Source of the DNA: Acetivibrio sp964564015
GTDB taxonomy: Bacteria; Bacillota; Clostridia; Acetivibrionales; Acetivibrionaceae
Direction of reading: 5' to 3'
DNA: 64,000 nucleotides
Assembly: GCA_964564015.1 (NCBI GenBank)
Contig: CAZLZR010000016.1
Coordinates: forward strand, 1 to 64,000
Shown: positions 24,667 through 33,247 of the stretch, piece after piece
Layout: every line of letters begins with the position of its first letter
Numbering within the stretch: the stretch's first letter is position 1
Position numbers and translations under genes: made by a program
The notes under the pieces: generated by a model
What the model was told of the DNA's origin: nothing
The model's input: the letters and a program-made list of their open reading frames with translations, nothing else
Databases searched by the model: none

Positions 24667-25567
24667 TAAACTCACTGCAAGCATGCGTGAAGAAAAACTT
24701 CTTACCAAAACGGAAGCAGAACGGCTTCTTTCCTTCACCAACAACTCGGGACCACTTTTTATAATTGGTGCAGTAGCTGTAGGCATGTTCAACAATCCGG
24801 GCATAGGGTTCATCCTGTTATCTTGCCACATTCTGGCAAGTCTGACAGTTGGAATTCTGTTCAGATTCTATGGCAATCGCAAAGACCGAATAAAAAGCAT
24901 TGTATCAGACAAAGTAATCAACAGATTTAAGAAAGAGCTGATAAATACCCGACCGGTGAACATAGGAGAAGTATTAGGCGACTCGATAAGAAACTCAATA
25001 AATACTATGCTTGCCATCGGAGGTTTTATCATTTTATTCTCAGTAATTATAAATCTTCTTTTGGAAACTGGAGCTATATCATATATAGCAACCTTATTTG
25101 CCGGTTTTCTCTCGATAATCGGAATTTCAAAAGATATAATCACACCAATCTTAAGCGGTTTTTTCGAAATCACAACAGGTATAAATATGGTAAGCAAGAT
25201 TGAAGGAATTTCTTTTGTACAACAACTCTCGGCAGTTAGCTTGATTCTTGGTTGGGCAGGTTTGTCGGTTCATTTCCAGGTCTACAGCATAATCTCAAAA
25301 ACCGATATAAGTATAAAACCCTATTTATTCGGCAAACTAATTCAAGGAGTTATTGCAGCCATTTATATTTCGGTTTTTATGAAACTTTCTACGATTATGG
25401 ATTTAAAGAGCCGGAGTGTATTCGGACATTTCACCTATACACCGGATTGGACTTGGTTTAACTACATGCTCAATTCAATCAGAAATATGTCCTATTCACT
25501 TATTATTCTTTTAATAATTGGAATAGTATCATTTGTACTAAACAGACGCAAAGCTCGTGTATTCTGA
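24659..25567 (+). pseudogene. ylbJ: ylbJ, 3' part, interrupted
   Basis: The last 302 codons of YlbJ, with about six membrane helices. The upstream frame reads SGYP|VGAKLTASMREEKLL, which joins exactly to GVTSGYP of the 5' part after excision. The frame is fully open to the natural stop, with no decay, so either the insertion is recent or the gene is kept intact by selection because it is rejoined. The GTG at 24659 is only the first possible codon and lacks a ribosome site. Confidence 0.9.
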
Positions 25568-25745
25568 ACACTTAGAAAATGGTGTACACCATAAAAAATT
25601 GCTCATAGAGTTTGCTGCTTTCCTGCAAAATAAAAACATACTATGAAAACTCCACTTCATGACTATATCTTCGGGAAGTTCGTTTTTTAACACGTTCTTT
25701 AAGAATATATAGCTGCTGTGCGAAAAATAGTATGTAATATTTTGC

Positions 25746-25820
25746 TTAGGGATAATGAAAAAATACTTCCTGTTCTAATATTGCGAAAAGGCCATTAAAT
25801 CAAATTTTTCATTATCCTAA
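25746..25820. repeat. hairpin repeat family 1, copy a
   Basis: The arms are TAGGGATAATGAAAAA and TTTTTCATTATCCTA. The interior resembles copies at 36331-36408, 37968-38042 and 61679-61755. It lies between ylbJ and the next convergent gene. Confidence 0.75.
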
Positions 25821-25865
25821 ATAGTAAATTGATTTTTATTCGCACTTAAATCTAAATACTAACGA

Positions 25866-26303
25866 TTACTTTACCTCTTCCCTGTTTACCTTTATTACTT
25901 CCAGCGTTTCTTCGAGTATTTCCTGTACCTTTGCAAGTACATTATCTGCATATTCTTTAGTGCCAAGTCTTATTTCTCTGGCATTTTTCTGAGCATTTGA
26001 AACTATTTCATTCGATTGCTCATAAGCTTTTTTTGTAATTTCGTGCTCGTCAACTAGTGATGCAATTTTGTTTTCAGCATCCTTTATAATATTGTTGGCT
26101 TCTTTCTGGGCTTCTAAAAGAATTTTCTGTCTTTCTTCCTTAACCCATTTTGCCTGCTTGATATCATCAGGAAGCTTTAGCCTCATTTCCTTGATAATTT
26201 CAAGTATTTCTTCCCTGTCAACCATGCATTTACCGGAAAACGGTACACTTACACTTTTTTCCACAACATCTTCCAAAGTCTCAAGTATCGAAAGTATCTC
26301 CAT
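25866..26303 (-). CDS. coiled-coil protein next to coaD
   Basis: A 145-residue, charged, helical protein (KEERQKILLEAQKEANNIIKDAENKIASLVDEHEITKKAY) resembling the stalk subunits of ATP synthases (b or V-type H-like) by composition only. In related clostridia such a gene sits between ylbJ and coaD. Function is unknown; no membrane anchor is seen. The start follows GGGAGGGG. Confidence 0.6.
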   Translation of the reverse strand: MEILSILETLEDVVEKSVSVPFSGKCMVDREEILEIIKEMRLKLPDDIKQAKWVKEERQKILLEAQKEANNIIKDAENKIASLVDEHEITKKAYEQSNEIVSNAQKNAREIRLGTKEYADNVLAKVQEILEETLEVIKVNREEVK

Positions 26304-26327
26304 TAAAACCCCTCCCAGGATTTTGAA

Positions 26328-26807
26328 CTATATACTGAATTTTTTAATTACTTCTTCCCTTATACAATCCGGCACCAATCCATCAATTTTTCCTTTATTC
26401 CTTGCAAGTTCCTTTACTGAACTTGAACTTAAAAAGGAATAGTTTATGTTGGACATCATAAACAGCGTCTCAATTTCAGGATCTAAATTCTTGTTTAGCA
26501 ATGCCATCTGAAGCTCATATTCAAAGTCCGAAACTGCTCTTAGCCCTTTTATAATAACCGTTGCCCTTTTCTTAGCCATAAAATCTATCAGAAGACCTGA
26601 AAAGCTATCGATTTCAACATTAGGAACATCTACCAATGCACATCTTAATAGATTTACCCTCTCATCCAACGTAAAGGACGGATTTTTACTGCTGTTTACC
26701 AATACTGCTACTATAAGCTTGTCGCACAAGACTGCGGCTCTCTTAATTATATCAACATGCCCGTTGGTAACGGGATCAAAACTACCCGGATAAACATATA
26801 CGCTCAA
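26328..26807 (-). CDS. coaD: phosphopantetheine adenylyltransferase
   Basis: CoaD makes dephospho-CoA from 4'-phosphopantetheine and ATP, the fourth step of CoA synthesis. The nucleotidyltransferase motif YPGSFDPVTNGHVDIIKRA, the LRAVSDFEYELQMA loop and the C-terminal SSSSVKELA are intact. The TTG at 26807 (LSVYVYPGSF) aligns with known starts; an ATG at 26846 would add 13 unlike residues. Gene order rsmD-coaD-(small)-ylbJ is the usual Firmicute cluster. Confidence 0.95.
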   Translation of the reverse strand: MSVYVYPGSFDPVTNGHVDIIKRAAVLCDKLIVAVLVNSSKNPSFTLDERVNLLRCALVDVPNVEIDSFSGLLIDFMAKKRATVIIKGLRAVSDFEYELQMALLNKNLDPEIETLFMMSNINYSFLSSSSVKELARNKGKIDGLVPDCIREEVIKKFSI

Positions 26808-26871
26808 CTGTTCATACACTTCCTCTGATCTTAGCCCCGCATGCACTAAAAATAATTTTTGTTTTGGAACA

Positions 26872-27438
26872 CTAATTTTCTTCTTGTCTGTAAAACGATA
26901 TTAAAGTATCTCCATATTTCTGCTGTCTGAAGTTTTTAAGATTCCCGACACTATCAGGAACAGTATCATTAACATCATGCTCTGCAACTATTAAGGTATC
27001 CGGCTTCATAATATCAACACTGACAATGCACTTTAGTGTCTCCTCTACAAGTCCCTTACCATAGGGTGGATCCAAAAAAATTATATCAAATTTGCTACCA
27101 TTTTGTGAAAGCTTGATTAAGGCACTACACACGTCAGTTGCCATTACTTCCGCCTTATCAAAAAGTTTTGTATGGATAAGGTTTTCTTTGATTATTTGAA
27201 AACAATCATGGCTTCTGTCAACAAACACCGCTGATCTTGAACCTCTGCTTAATGCTTCAATCCCCAGATTTCCTGTACCTGCAAACAAATCCAGTACATC
27301 AGTTTCAAAAATAACAGCCGCTATAATATTAAAAATCGATCCCTTAACCTTATCTGAAGTAGGCCTGGTCAAGTTGCTTTTCAATGTTTTAAGTTTGTGT
27401 CCCTTAGCCTCTCCTGATATAACCCTTAGTATAACCAT
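26872..27438 (-). CDS. rsmD: 16S rRNA (guanine966-N2)-methyltransferase
   Basis: RsmD methylates G966 of 16S rRNA. Visible are the N-terminal RVISGEAKGHKL, the RPTSDKVKGSIFNII motif, the SAM motif DLFAGTGNLGIEALSRG and the catalytic DPPYGKG. 188 residues is normal. The ATG at 27438 is very close to its GGAGG, so the exact start is uncertain. It lies upstream of coaD on the same strand. Confidence 0.95.
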   Translation of the reverse strand: MVILRVISGEAKGHKLKTLKSNLTRPTSDKVKGSIFNIIAAVIFETDVLDLFAGTGNLGIEALSRGSRSAVFVDRSHDCFQIIKENLIHTKLFDKAEVMATDVCSALIKLSQNGSKFDIIFLDPPYGKGLVEETLKCIVSVDIMKPDTLIVAEHDVNDTVPDSVGNLKNFRQQKYGDTLISFYRQEEN

Positions 27439-27530
27439 TCCTCCAATTTCAAAAACTTCTGTTATAGCTTCAAAATATGCCTAATGATATTTTATCTTAT
27501 CATATATAATTGTCAACCACAATAAGGGTT

Positions 27531-29606
27531 TTAATTCATTGTAATATTATAAAGTTTTTCATTTAATATCTCCATCAATTTTGCTTTTAACCTGAAATTT
27601 TCCTCATTCTCAAGCCCCATGTCCTCATTAACGAGTTTTACAGCTGCCTCTTGGGCTTTTTTCAATATATCAATATCCGAATATAAATTGGCAATTTTCA
27701 ACTCAGGTATGCCATGCTGCCTTGTTCCGAAAAACTCCCCAGGCCCCCTTAAGTCCAAGTCCTTTTCAGAAATTATAAATCCATCATTGGTCTTTTGCAT
27801 TATCTTCATTCTTTCCCTGCACACTTCTGTCTTTCCCTCATTATAAAGAACACAATAAGACTGGTGTTCGCCCCTTCCAACCCTGCCCCGGAGCTGATGA
27901 AGCTGAGCCAAGCCGAATCTTTCGGCATTTTCAATTACCATTATCGAAGCATTAGGAACATTAACTCCCACCTCAATAACAGTAGTTGACACAAGAATGT
28001 CAATTTCACCGTCTACAAATTTTTTCATGACCTCTTCCTTCTCTTTAGCTTTCATTTTTCCATATATAAGTCCAACCCGCAAATCCCTAAAATCCTCTTT
28101 TGCAATCTTTTCCGCATGAGCAACCGCTGATTTTGCATTAATTTCATCCGAATCTTCCACTAAAGGGCACACAATATAGACCTGACGCCCTTCACTTACT
28201 TCTTTTCTTATAAAACTATTTATCCTATCCCTCATACTGTCATCTACTGCATAGGTTTTGACAGGCTTCCTGCCCGGCGGCAGTTCGTCTATTATAGAAA
28301 TATCAAGATCACCATATAAAATCAAAGCCAAGGTTCTTGGTATCGGCGTAGCTGTCATTACAATTGTGTCGGGTGCTTCACCTTTTTTTGAAAGCAGAGA
28401 CCTCTGCCTTACGCCAAAACGATGCTGTTCATCTGTAATAACAAGCCCCAATCTTTTGAATTCTATATTATCTTCAATGAGCGCATGGGTACCTATCAGT
28501 ATCTGAATTTCTCCTGACTTTATTCCTTCGAGGACTGCATTCTTCTGCTTCTTTGATTGGCTTCCCGTCAACAATGCTGTTTTAATACCATACCTTTCCA
28601 TAAGTTCACCAATAGATTGATAATGCTGCTCTGCCAAAATCTCGGTCGGCACCATCAATGCTCCCTGATATCCGTTTTTTACAGCCTTAAACAGTGCAAG
28701 TACAGCCACAATTGTTTTTCCCGAACCAACATCCCCTTGAACCAGCCTGTTCATAACATTACAACTTTCCATATCCCTCTCAATCTCTTCAAAAACCTTC
28801 TGCTGGGCATTAGTAAGTTTAAAAGGCAGTTTCCCGATAAATTCTTCCATTTGGGGCACTTTTCCAAACTCAATACCCTTTTTATCCTTTTCAAAGGCTT
28901 TCTTAACACTTAAAAGACATAGCTGAAGTAAAAACAATTCTTCAAACACCAACCTGTATCTTGCATTCTTAAAATCTTCATCACTTGTCGGAAAGTGTAT
29001 TTGCTGTATTGAATAGTTTATTTCACTCAAGCCATGTTCCTTAAGCACAGATTCCGGAAGGAATTCTATGAGCTGTCCGCCTACCAGCTCCAAAGCACTT
29101 TTTATTGCCGCTCTGATTGTATTCTGAGTAAGATTTGCAACCAATGGATATACAGGTACAATCCTTAAAATATTTTTAGCTTCTCTATCCTCCTGTTTTT
29201 CATAAACAGGGCTCTGAACTTCAAGATTTCCCCGCCTTCCCACTATCTTTCCAAAGAAAATAAAACTTTCCCCTATCCTCAACACCTTGCCGATATAATG
29301 CTGATTAAACCAGGTTGCTGTTATTGCTCCCGTCCCATCTTTTATTAATACTTTATACATCGAAAGACCTTTCCTGAATTTATGTTCAGACACCTTTGAT
29401 ACTATAATTCCTTCAAAAGCACAAGATTCCCCATCAACAAGCTCGTTAATTTTTTTTAACCTGCTCCTGTCTTCATATCCTCTAGGAAAGTATGTTATAA
29501 TATCTTCAACGGTAAAAATCCCCAATTTATTAAGCAGCCTTGCCCTGGCCTCTCCAATGCCCTTAATATTCTGAACATTCTTCTTCAAAAGTTCTTTAAC
29601 ATCCAT
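27531..29606 (-). CDS. recG: ATP-dependent DNA helicase RecG
   Basis: RecG is a branched-DNA translocase acting on stalled forks and Holliday junctions. The 691-residue protein has the N-terminal wedge/OB domain, Walker A GDVGSGKT, the DEQH box (ITDEQHRFGVRQR), and helicase motifs TATPIPRTLAL and QLRGRVGRG. It is followed by rsmD on the same strand, as in many Firmicutes. Start ATG follows AGAGGG. Confidence 0.97.
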   Translation of the reverse strand: MDVKELLKKNVQNIKGIGEARARLLNKLGIFTVEDIITYFPRGYEDRSRLKKINELVDGESCAFEGIIVSKVSEHKFRKGLSMYKVLIKDGTGAITATWFNQHYIGKVLRIGESFIFFGKIVGRRGNLEVQSPVYEKQEDREAKNILRIVPVYPLVANLTQNTIRAAIKSALELVGGQLIEFLPESVLKEHGLSEINYSIQQIHFPTSDEDFKNARYRLVFEELFLLQLCLLSVKKAFEKDKKGIEFGKVPQMEEFIGKLPFKLTNAQQKVFEEIERDMESCNVMNRLVQGDVGSGKTIVAVLALFKAVKNGYQGALMVPTEILAEQHYQSIGELMERYGIKTALLTGSQSKKQKNAVLEGIKSGEIQILIGTHALIEDNIEFKRLGLVITDEQHRFGVRQRSLLSKKGEAPDTIVMTATPIPRTLALILYGDLDISIIDELPPGRKPVKTYAVDDSMRDRINSFIRKEVSEGRQVYIVCPLVEDSDEINAKSAVAHAEKIAKEDFRDLRVGLIYGKMKAKEKEEVMKKFVDGEIDILVSTTVIEVGVNVPNASIMVIENAERFGLAQLHQLRGRVGRGEHQSYCVLYNEGKTEVCRERMKIMQKTNDGFIISEKDLDLRGPGEFFGTRQHGIPELKIANLYSDIDILKKAQEAAVKLVNEDMGLENEENFRLKAKLMEILNEKLYNITMN

Positions 29607-29722
29607 AGCTATTAATCCCTCTGTAATATAAATAAAATCTCACTTTCACGTTTATTTTTATTTTATCATAGAGATTCAAAAATAATAGACTTTTTAAAAA
29701 GATAAAAAATTTGTAAAATAAC

Positions 29723-29752
29723 TTGCGGAATTTCTATTGTTTATGTTAAAAT
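29723..29752 (+). promoter_or_regulatory. promoter of rpmB
   Basis: TTGCGG at 29723-29728 and TAAAAT at 29747-29752 are separated by 18 bases and precede rpmB by about 80 bases. Confidence 0.45.
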
Positions 29753-29830
29753 AGTTATTGCTTTGGTTAATAACTAAAAAGTTCTTTAAATGAATTGGAT
29801 TTCTCCAACTTAAAGGAGGTGTAGTCATAA

Positions 29831-30019
29831 ATGGCAAAGTGTGATGTATGTAGCAAAGATTATCTTTTTGGTTTAAAGGTTAGTCACTCTAACAGAAAAA
29901 CAAACAGATTCTGGAAGCCAAACATTAAGAAGGTAAGAATTGTTGATAATGGAACTCCAAAGTCAATAAACATCTGTACAAGATGCTTACGTTCTAATAA
30001 AGTAACAAGAGCAGTTTAA
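29831..30019 (+). CDS. rpmB: 50S ribosomal protein L28
   Basis: A 62-residue L28 of the zinc-binding (C+) type: CDVCSKDY and CTRCLRSN provide four Cys. KVSHSNRKTNRFWKPNIKKV is the L28 signature. AAGGAGGTG precedes the ATG. It is monocistronic, with its own promoter and a terminator after it. Confidence 0.97.
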   Translation: MAKCDVCSKDYLFGLKVSHSNRKTNRFWKPNIKKVRIVDNGTPKSINICTRCLRSNKVTRAV

Positions 30020-30054
30020 TATTAAAAACAAAATATGTGAATAAAACACTAAAA

Positions 30055-30088
30055 TTGAGATGGCAGTTAGTGCCACCTCAATTTTTGA
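30055..30088 (+). terminator. rpmB terminator
   Basis: TTGAGATGGCAGTTAGTGCCACCTCAA folds as a stem with a short TTAG-type loop and is followed by TTTTT. Confidence 0.85.
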
Positions 30089-30309
30089 GTTTCGATAAAA
30101 AAGGTATCTAAAACCTTTTATTTGTTATGGGTACATAACTTCTACCCCATTCTCAGTACCTTTCTTATTAAGCTCCCGAAGAATTTTGGCATTTTTACCA
30201 CAACTATTTTCATATAAAACACTCCTCCCGGTAAAAAGCTCCCGCTACTTAATATATTATTCAAACTGCATATTTTTTGTGAACACTTTTACTGTAAAGA
30301 GAAAAAGCA

Positions 30310-30573
30310 CTAGCTGCTTTTTTGAGCAATGAAGCTAAAAAAACTCAAAACAAGAATTGCAATTACTGCGCCACACAACGCTGAAACTATAGCAATATCG
30401 AAAAACCTGGGCCCAAAGGAATTAAAAAAAGGCATATATGCACCGATCCAGGCACCAACAAGTCCGGCTATCGCAGCTTCACCAACTCCACCTTTAATCT
30501 TACCTCCAAGTATGGAATTCATTACAACTCCCGATACCAAAGCTATTATTACAGTCAGAATAAAACCACTCAT
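30310..30573 (-). CDS. GlsB/YeaQ/YmgE-family small membrane protein
   Basis: An 87-residue protein with three membrane helices, beginning with the glycine-rich pattern ALVSGVVMNSILGGKIKGGVGEAAIAGLVGAWIG of the transglycosylase-associated YeaQ family. Members are often stress-linked; the biochemical role is unknown. AGGAGG precedes the ATG. Confidence 0.8.
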   Translation of the reverse strand: MSGFILTVIIALVSGVVMNSILGGKIKGGVGEAAIAGLVGAWIGAYMPFFNSFGPRFFDIAIVSALCGAVIAILVLSFFSFIAQKSS

Positions 30574-30715
30574 AAGCTCCTCCTGATTAACAAATAAAAT
30601 TCAATTATCAGGATTATTATTTCCCAATATAAGTTTTATTTACTTTTTTTCTGAATAAAATTATAAGGAAAAGTAATTTAATTTGAAGTAGTCTGTATTT
30701 TTTGGAGGAATTTAA

Positions 30716-31408
30716 ATGTACATAATTTATATTAAAAATTATAAGAGAAAACTATTGTATCTCTCAATTATCACTCTTGTATGGATTGTAATGTTTATGG
30801 CAGCCAATATGTTTATAGGTCAGACTTTTGCATATAACCTGACCATTAATGATCATTTGAGCTTTTCCTATCCGGTAAAGTATGCTGTTGAAGATATTTT
30901 TATTAATGAGAGCATTGACAAAAACACAATTGAAGCCAACTACAATATAAGCCAGCATATCGCACAGAAGTTTTCAACTTATAAATCCATGGAGGGGCAA
31001 TTCAGCTTCGATTATCCTACAGCTTTTGAGCTGAAAGAGCAAGATTTCGGCAGTGCGGAAATTTTATACCATATAGGTTTCAGAGACAAAAGCAATCCAA
31101 TACACGGATTTGTTCAGGTATGGAATATGCCCTACCCATTGGAAGAATTTTTGAAAAAGTCAATGTCAACCTCAACTCAAAATTACCTGAGTTTCAGTTC
31201 ACAATCAACAACTGTTGACAATAGCCCTGCTGTTTTCTGGAATTATAGCATCTTAACAAATAATAATGAAAATTATAAAGGGTTAGAAGTGTTCTGGAAA
31301 AAGGATGGAAAGATGTATAGAATAAGCTATTTTGTTCCTGGAAACCTTTGGAGTGAAAAAGAATACGAGACCTTCCAAAGTATTGTTAAATCGTTTAAAA
31401 CCTTCTGA
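30716..31408 (+). CDS. membrane-anchored PsbP-like protein
   Basis: A 230-residue protein with an N-terminal membrane anchor (LLYLSIITLVWIVMFMAANMFI) and an extracytoplasmic domain whose pattern (FSFDYPTAFELKEQ ... GFVQVWNMPYPLEEF ... EKEYETFQSIVKSFK) resembles the PsbP/Mog1-like fold seen in many Firmicute surface proteins. Function unknown. Strong ribosome site GGAGGAA. It is monocistronic and convergent with the diguanylate cyclase gene. Confidence 0.65.
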   Translation: MYIIYIKNYKRKLLYLSIITLVWIVMFMAANMFIGQTFAYNLTINDHLSFSYPVKYAVEDIFINESIDKNTIEANYNISQHIAQKFSTYKSMEGQFSFDYPTAFELKEQDFGSAEILYHIGFRDKSNPIHGFVQVWNMPYPLEEFLKKSMSTSTQNYLSFSSQSTTVDNSPAVFWNYSILTNNNENYKGLEVFWKKDGKMYRISYFVPGNLWSEKEYETFQSIVKSFKTF

Positions 31409-31415
31409 TTGTACA

Positions 31416-31455
31416 TACTTCAAAACTTCCACTGCCTGATGCGTGGAAGTTTTGC
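31416..31455. terminator. bidirectional terminator
   Basis: CAAAACTTCCAC and GTGGAAGTTTTG form a 12 bp stem around a 10-base loop between two convergent genes. Confidence 0.85.
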
Positions 31456-33137
31456 TATGCTTGAGCAACTTTAACACAGTTCCTGCCGCTTTCCTTTGCA
31501 TCATATAATGCATTATCAGCCATCTTCAGAAGGTCTGATTCGGTTGTTGATATTTCTGGATAAGTGGACAGTCCGAAACTGACTGTTACGGAGGCTGTCA
31601 CAAGCTCATCCCGTATAGTCGTTCTGGCAATTTTCTCCCTGAGTATTTCCACCTTGTCAAAAGCTTCATTAAGCTCCGTTCTTGGTAACAAGAGAACAAA
31701 CTCCTCTCCCCCGTACCTTGCAATTATATCACCGCTTCTCAGTGAGTTCTTAAGCAGATCGCTGATATGCTTTAATACTTTATCTCCAAAAAGATGACCA
31801 AATGTATCGTTAAAACGCTTAAAATGATCTATATCAAATATAGCCAGAGACAGGGAGTAATTATTTTTCACAGCATTTTCAAATTCCTCCTGCATGCGTT
31901 GCTGAAAATAAAGCCGGTTGTATACTCCTGTTAAACTGTCTATAGTGGCCAGTTCATGCATTTTTTCGTAAAGTTCGGCATTTTCAAGGGCAATGCTGAC
32001 TTGCTGTCCAATAATGTTAAGAAGCCTTAAATTATCTTCGTCAAAAGCACTAAAATATTTATGCTCTATCAGTACAAGGCCGAATTTTTTTGTCTTGGTG
32101 ACAAGCGGAACACATATTAGTGAGCATACTTCCCTTTCCTGTGTGAAAGAATATTCTCCGACATCAACAAAGTTTTCCATAAGCGGCTCACCATTTTTCA
32201 GTACATCTTTCAGAAGATCACAATTAATATTGTCAAAAAGTGCAATCAACTCTGCTCTGTTGCTCACATTAGTAGTATTGACCCTCAACCTGTCCTTTTT
32301 TTCATCGTATAATATTACCGTTGAGTAATTTACTCCCATAACCCCGATTATTATATCGTTAACATGCTTCAAAAGCTCCTTGACATCAAAAATTGAGCTT
32401 ATAGCCTGCGTAATCTGCTGGACAGTGTAAAACTCTGCTATACTCTCTCTTAGTTTTTTATTTGCATCTTCAATTTTATAATTAGTTTCCTTCAGCTTTT
32501 CATTATGAAGCTTTATTTCTTCCTGAGCAGCCGCCAACTGATCATATTTCTCTTCCAGTTCAACATACAGTTTTGAATTATTTTGCTCGTCCTCCGAACT
32601 ATCTTCATATATTCTTCCACACATTATTGAAAACATAAATAATGCAAAATAAAGCATTATCGTTATTAAAACCCCAGGTGATACGATAATTGAAAACTTG
32701 TCCGCAGTTTTATTCATAGCAATATACAAAAACCGGAAAATCAGGTTAGTAATCAATGAGAACAAAACAAAATAAAGCGAACCCTTTCTTCCTTTCCTGA
32801 AAGCTGTTAAAAGTACTGAAAAGAAAAAAATCAAATAGATGGCAGGATTAAACCCTAAGAATGCTACTCCAAAAGTCAGCATTACCGGTTCTATATACCT
32901 GAACACCAAGTAGTATCTATCGTAGACAATCAATCCTTTTCTGACCACTACTTGCTTTAACAGATTTATCAGTCCTACTCCAAAAACAAAACAAAGTTTC
33001 TGAATAGCTCCTGCTGAAATTTTCTTATTCTCAGCAATATAAGCATAATCACCAAATAGCACCAGGAAGATAGATACCACAATGAATATCCATACTAGAT
33101 TAATATAGATTTGTTCATATTTTTCAAATTTTTTCAC
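31455..33137 (-). CDS. membrane diguanylate cyclase (GAF-GGDEF)
   Basis: About 560 residues: six or so N-terminal membrane helices, a coiled coil (YVELEEKYDQLAAAQEEI), a GAF domain (about 260-405) and a C-terminal GGDEF domain with active-site GGEEF and an upstream inhibitory I-site RSGD five residues before it. It should make c-di-GMP with product inhibition. The GTG at 33137 (VKKFEKYEQIY) follows GAAGGAAGTGG and is preferred over a TTG at 33266 that would overlap the previous gene. Confidence 0.92.
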   Translation of the reverse strand: MKKFEKYEQIYINLVWIFIVVSIFLVLFGDYAYIAENKKISAGAIQKLCFVFGVGLINLLKQVVVRKGLIVYDRYYLVFRYIEPVMLTFGVAFLGFNPAIYLIFFFSVLLTAFRKGRKGSLYFVLFSLITNLIFRFLYIAMNKTADKFSIIVSPGVLITIMLYFALFMFSIMCGRIYEDSSEDEQNNSKLYVELEEKYDQLAAAQEEIKLHNEKLKETNYKIEDANKKLRESIAEFYTVQQITQAISSIFDVKELLKHVNDIIIGVMGVNYSTVILYDEKKDRLRVNTTNVSNRAELIALFDNINCDLLKDVLKNGEPLMENFVDVGEYSFTQEREVCSLICVPLVTKTKKFGLVLIEHKYFSAFDEDNLRLLNIIGQQVSIALENAELYEKMHELATIDSLTGVYNRLYFQQRMQEEFENAVKNNYSLSLAIFDIDHFKRFNDTFGHLFGDKVLKHISDLLKNSLRSGDIIARYGGEEFVLLLPRTELNEAFDKVEILREKIARTTIRDELVTASVTVSFGLSTYPEISTTESDLLKMADNALYDAKESGRNCVKVAQA

Positions 33138-33247
33138 AAATCCACTTCCTTCACATTTGATAACAGACACTAAAGTTGCTATTTCAAATTCAATTACATA
33201 CCTCTGCGGCAAAAAGCGGAACAATATATTTAGCAAAGAATTGTATA

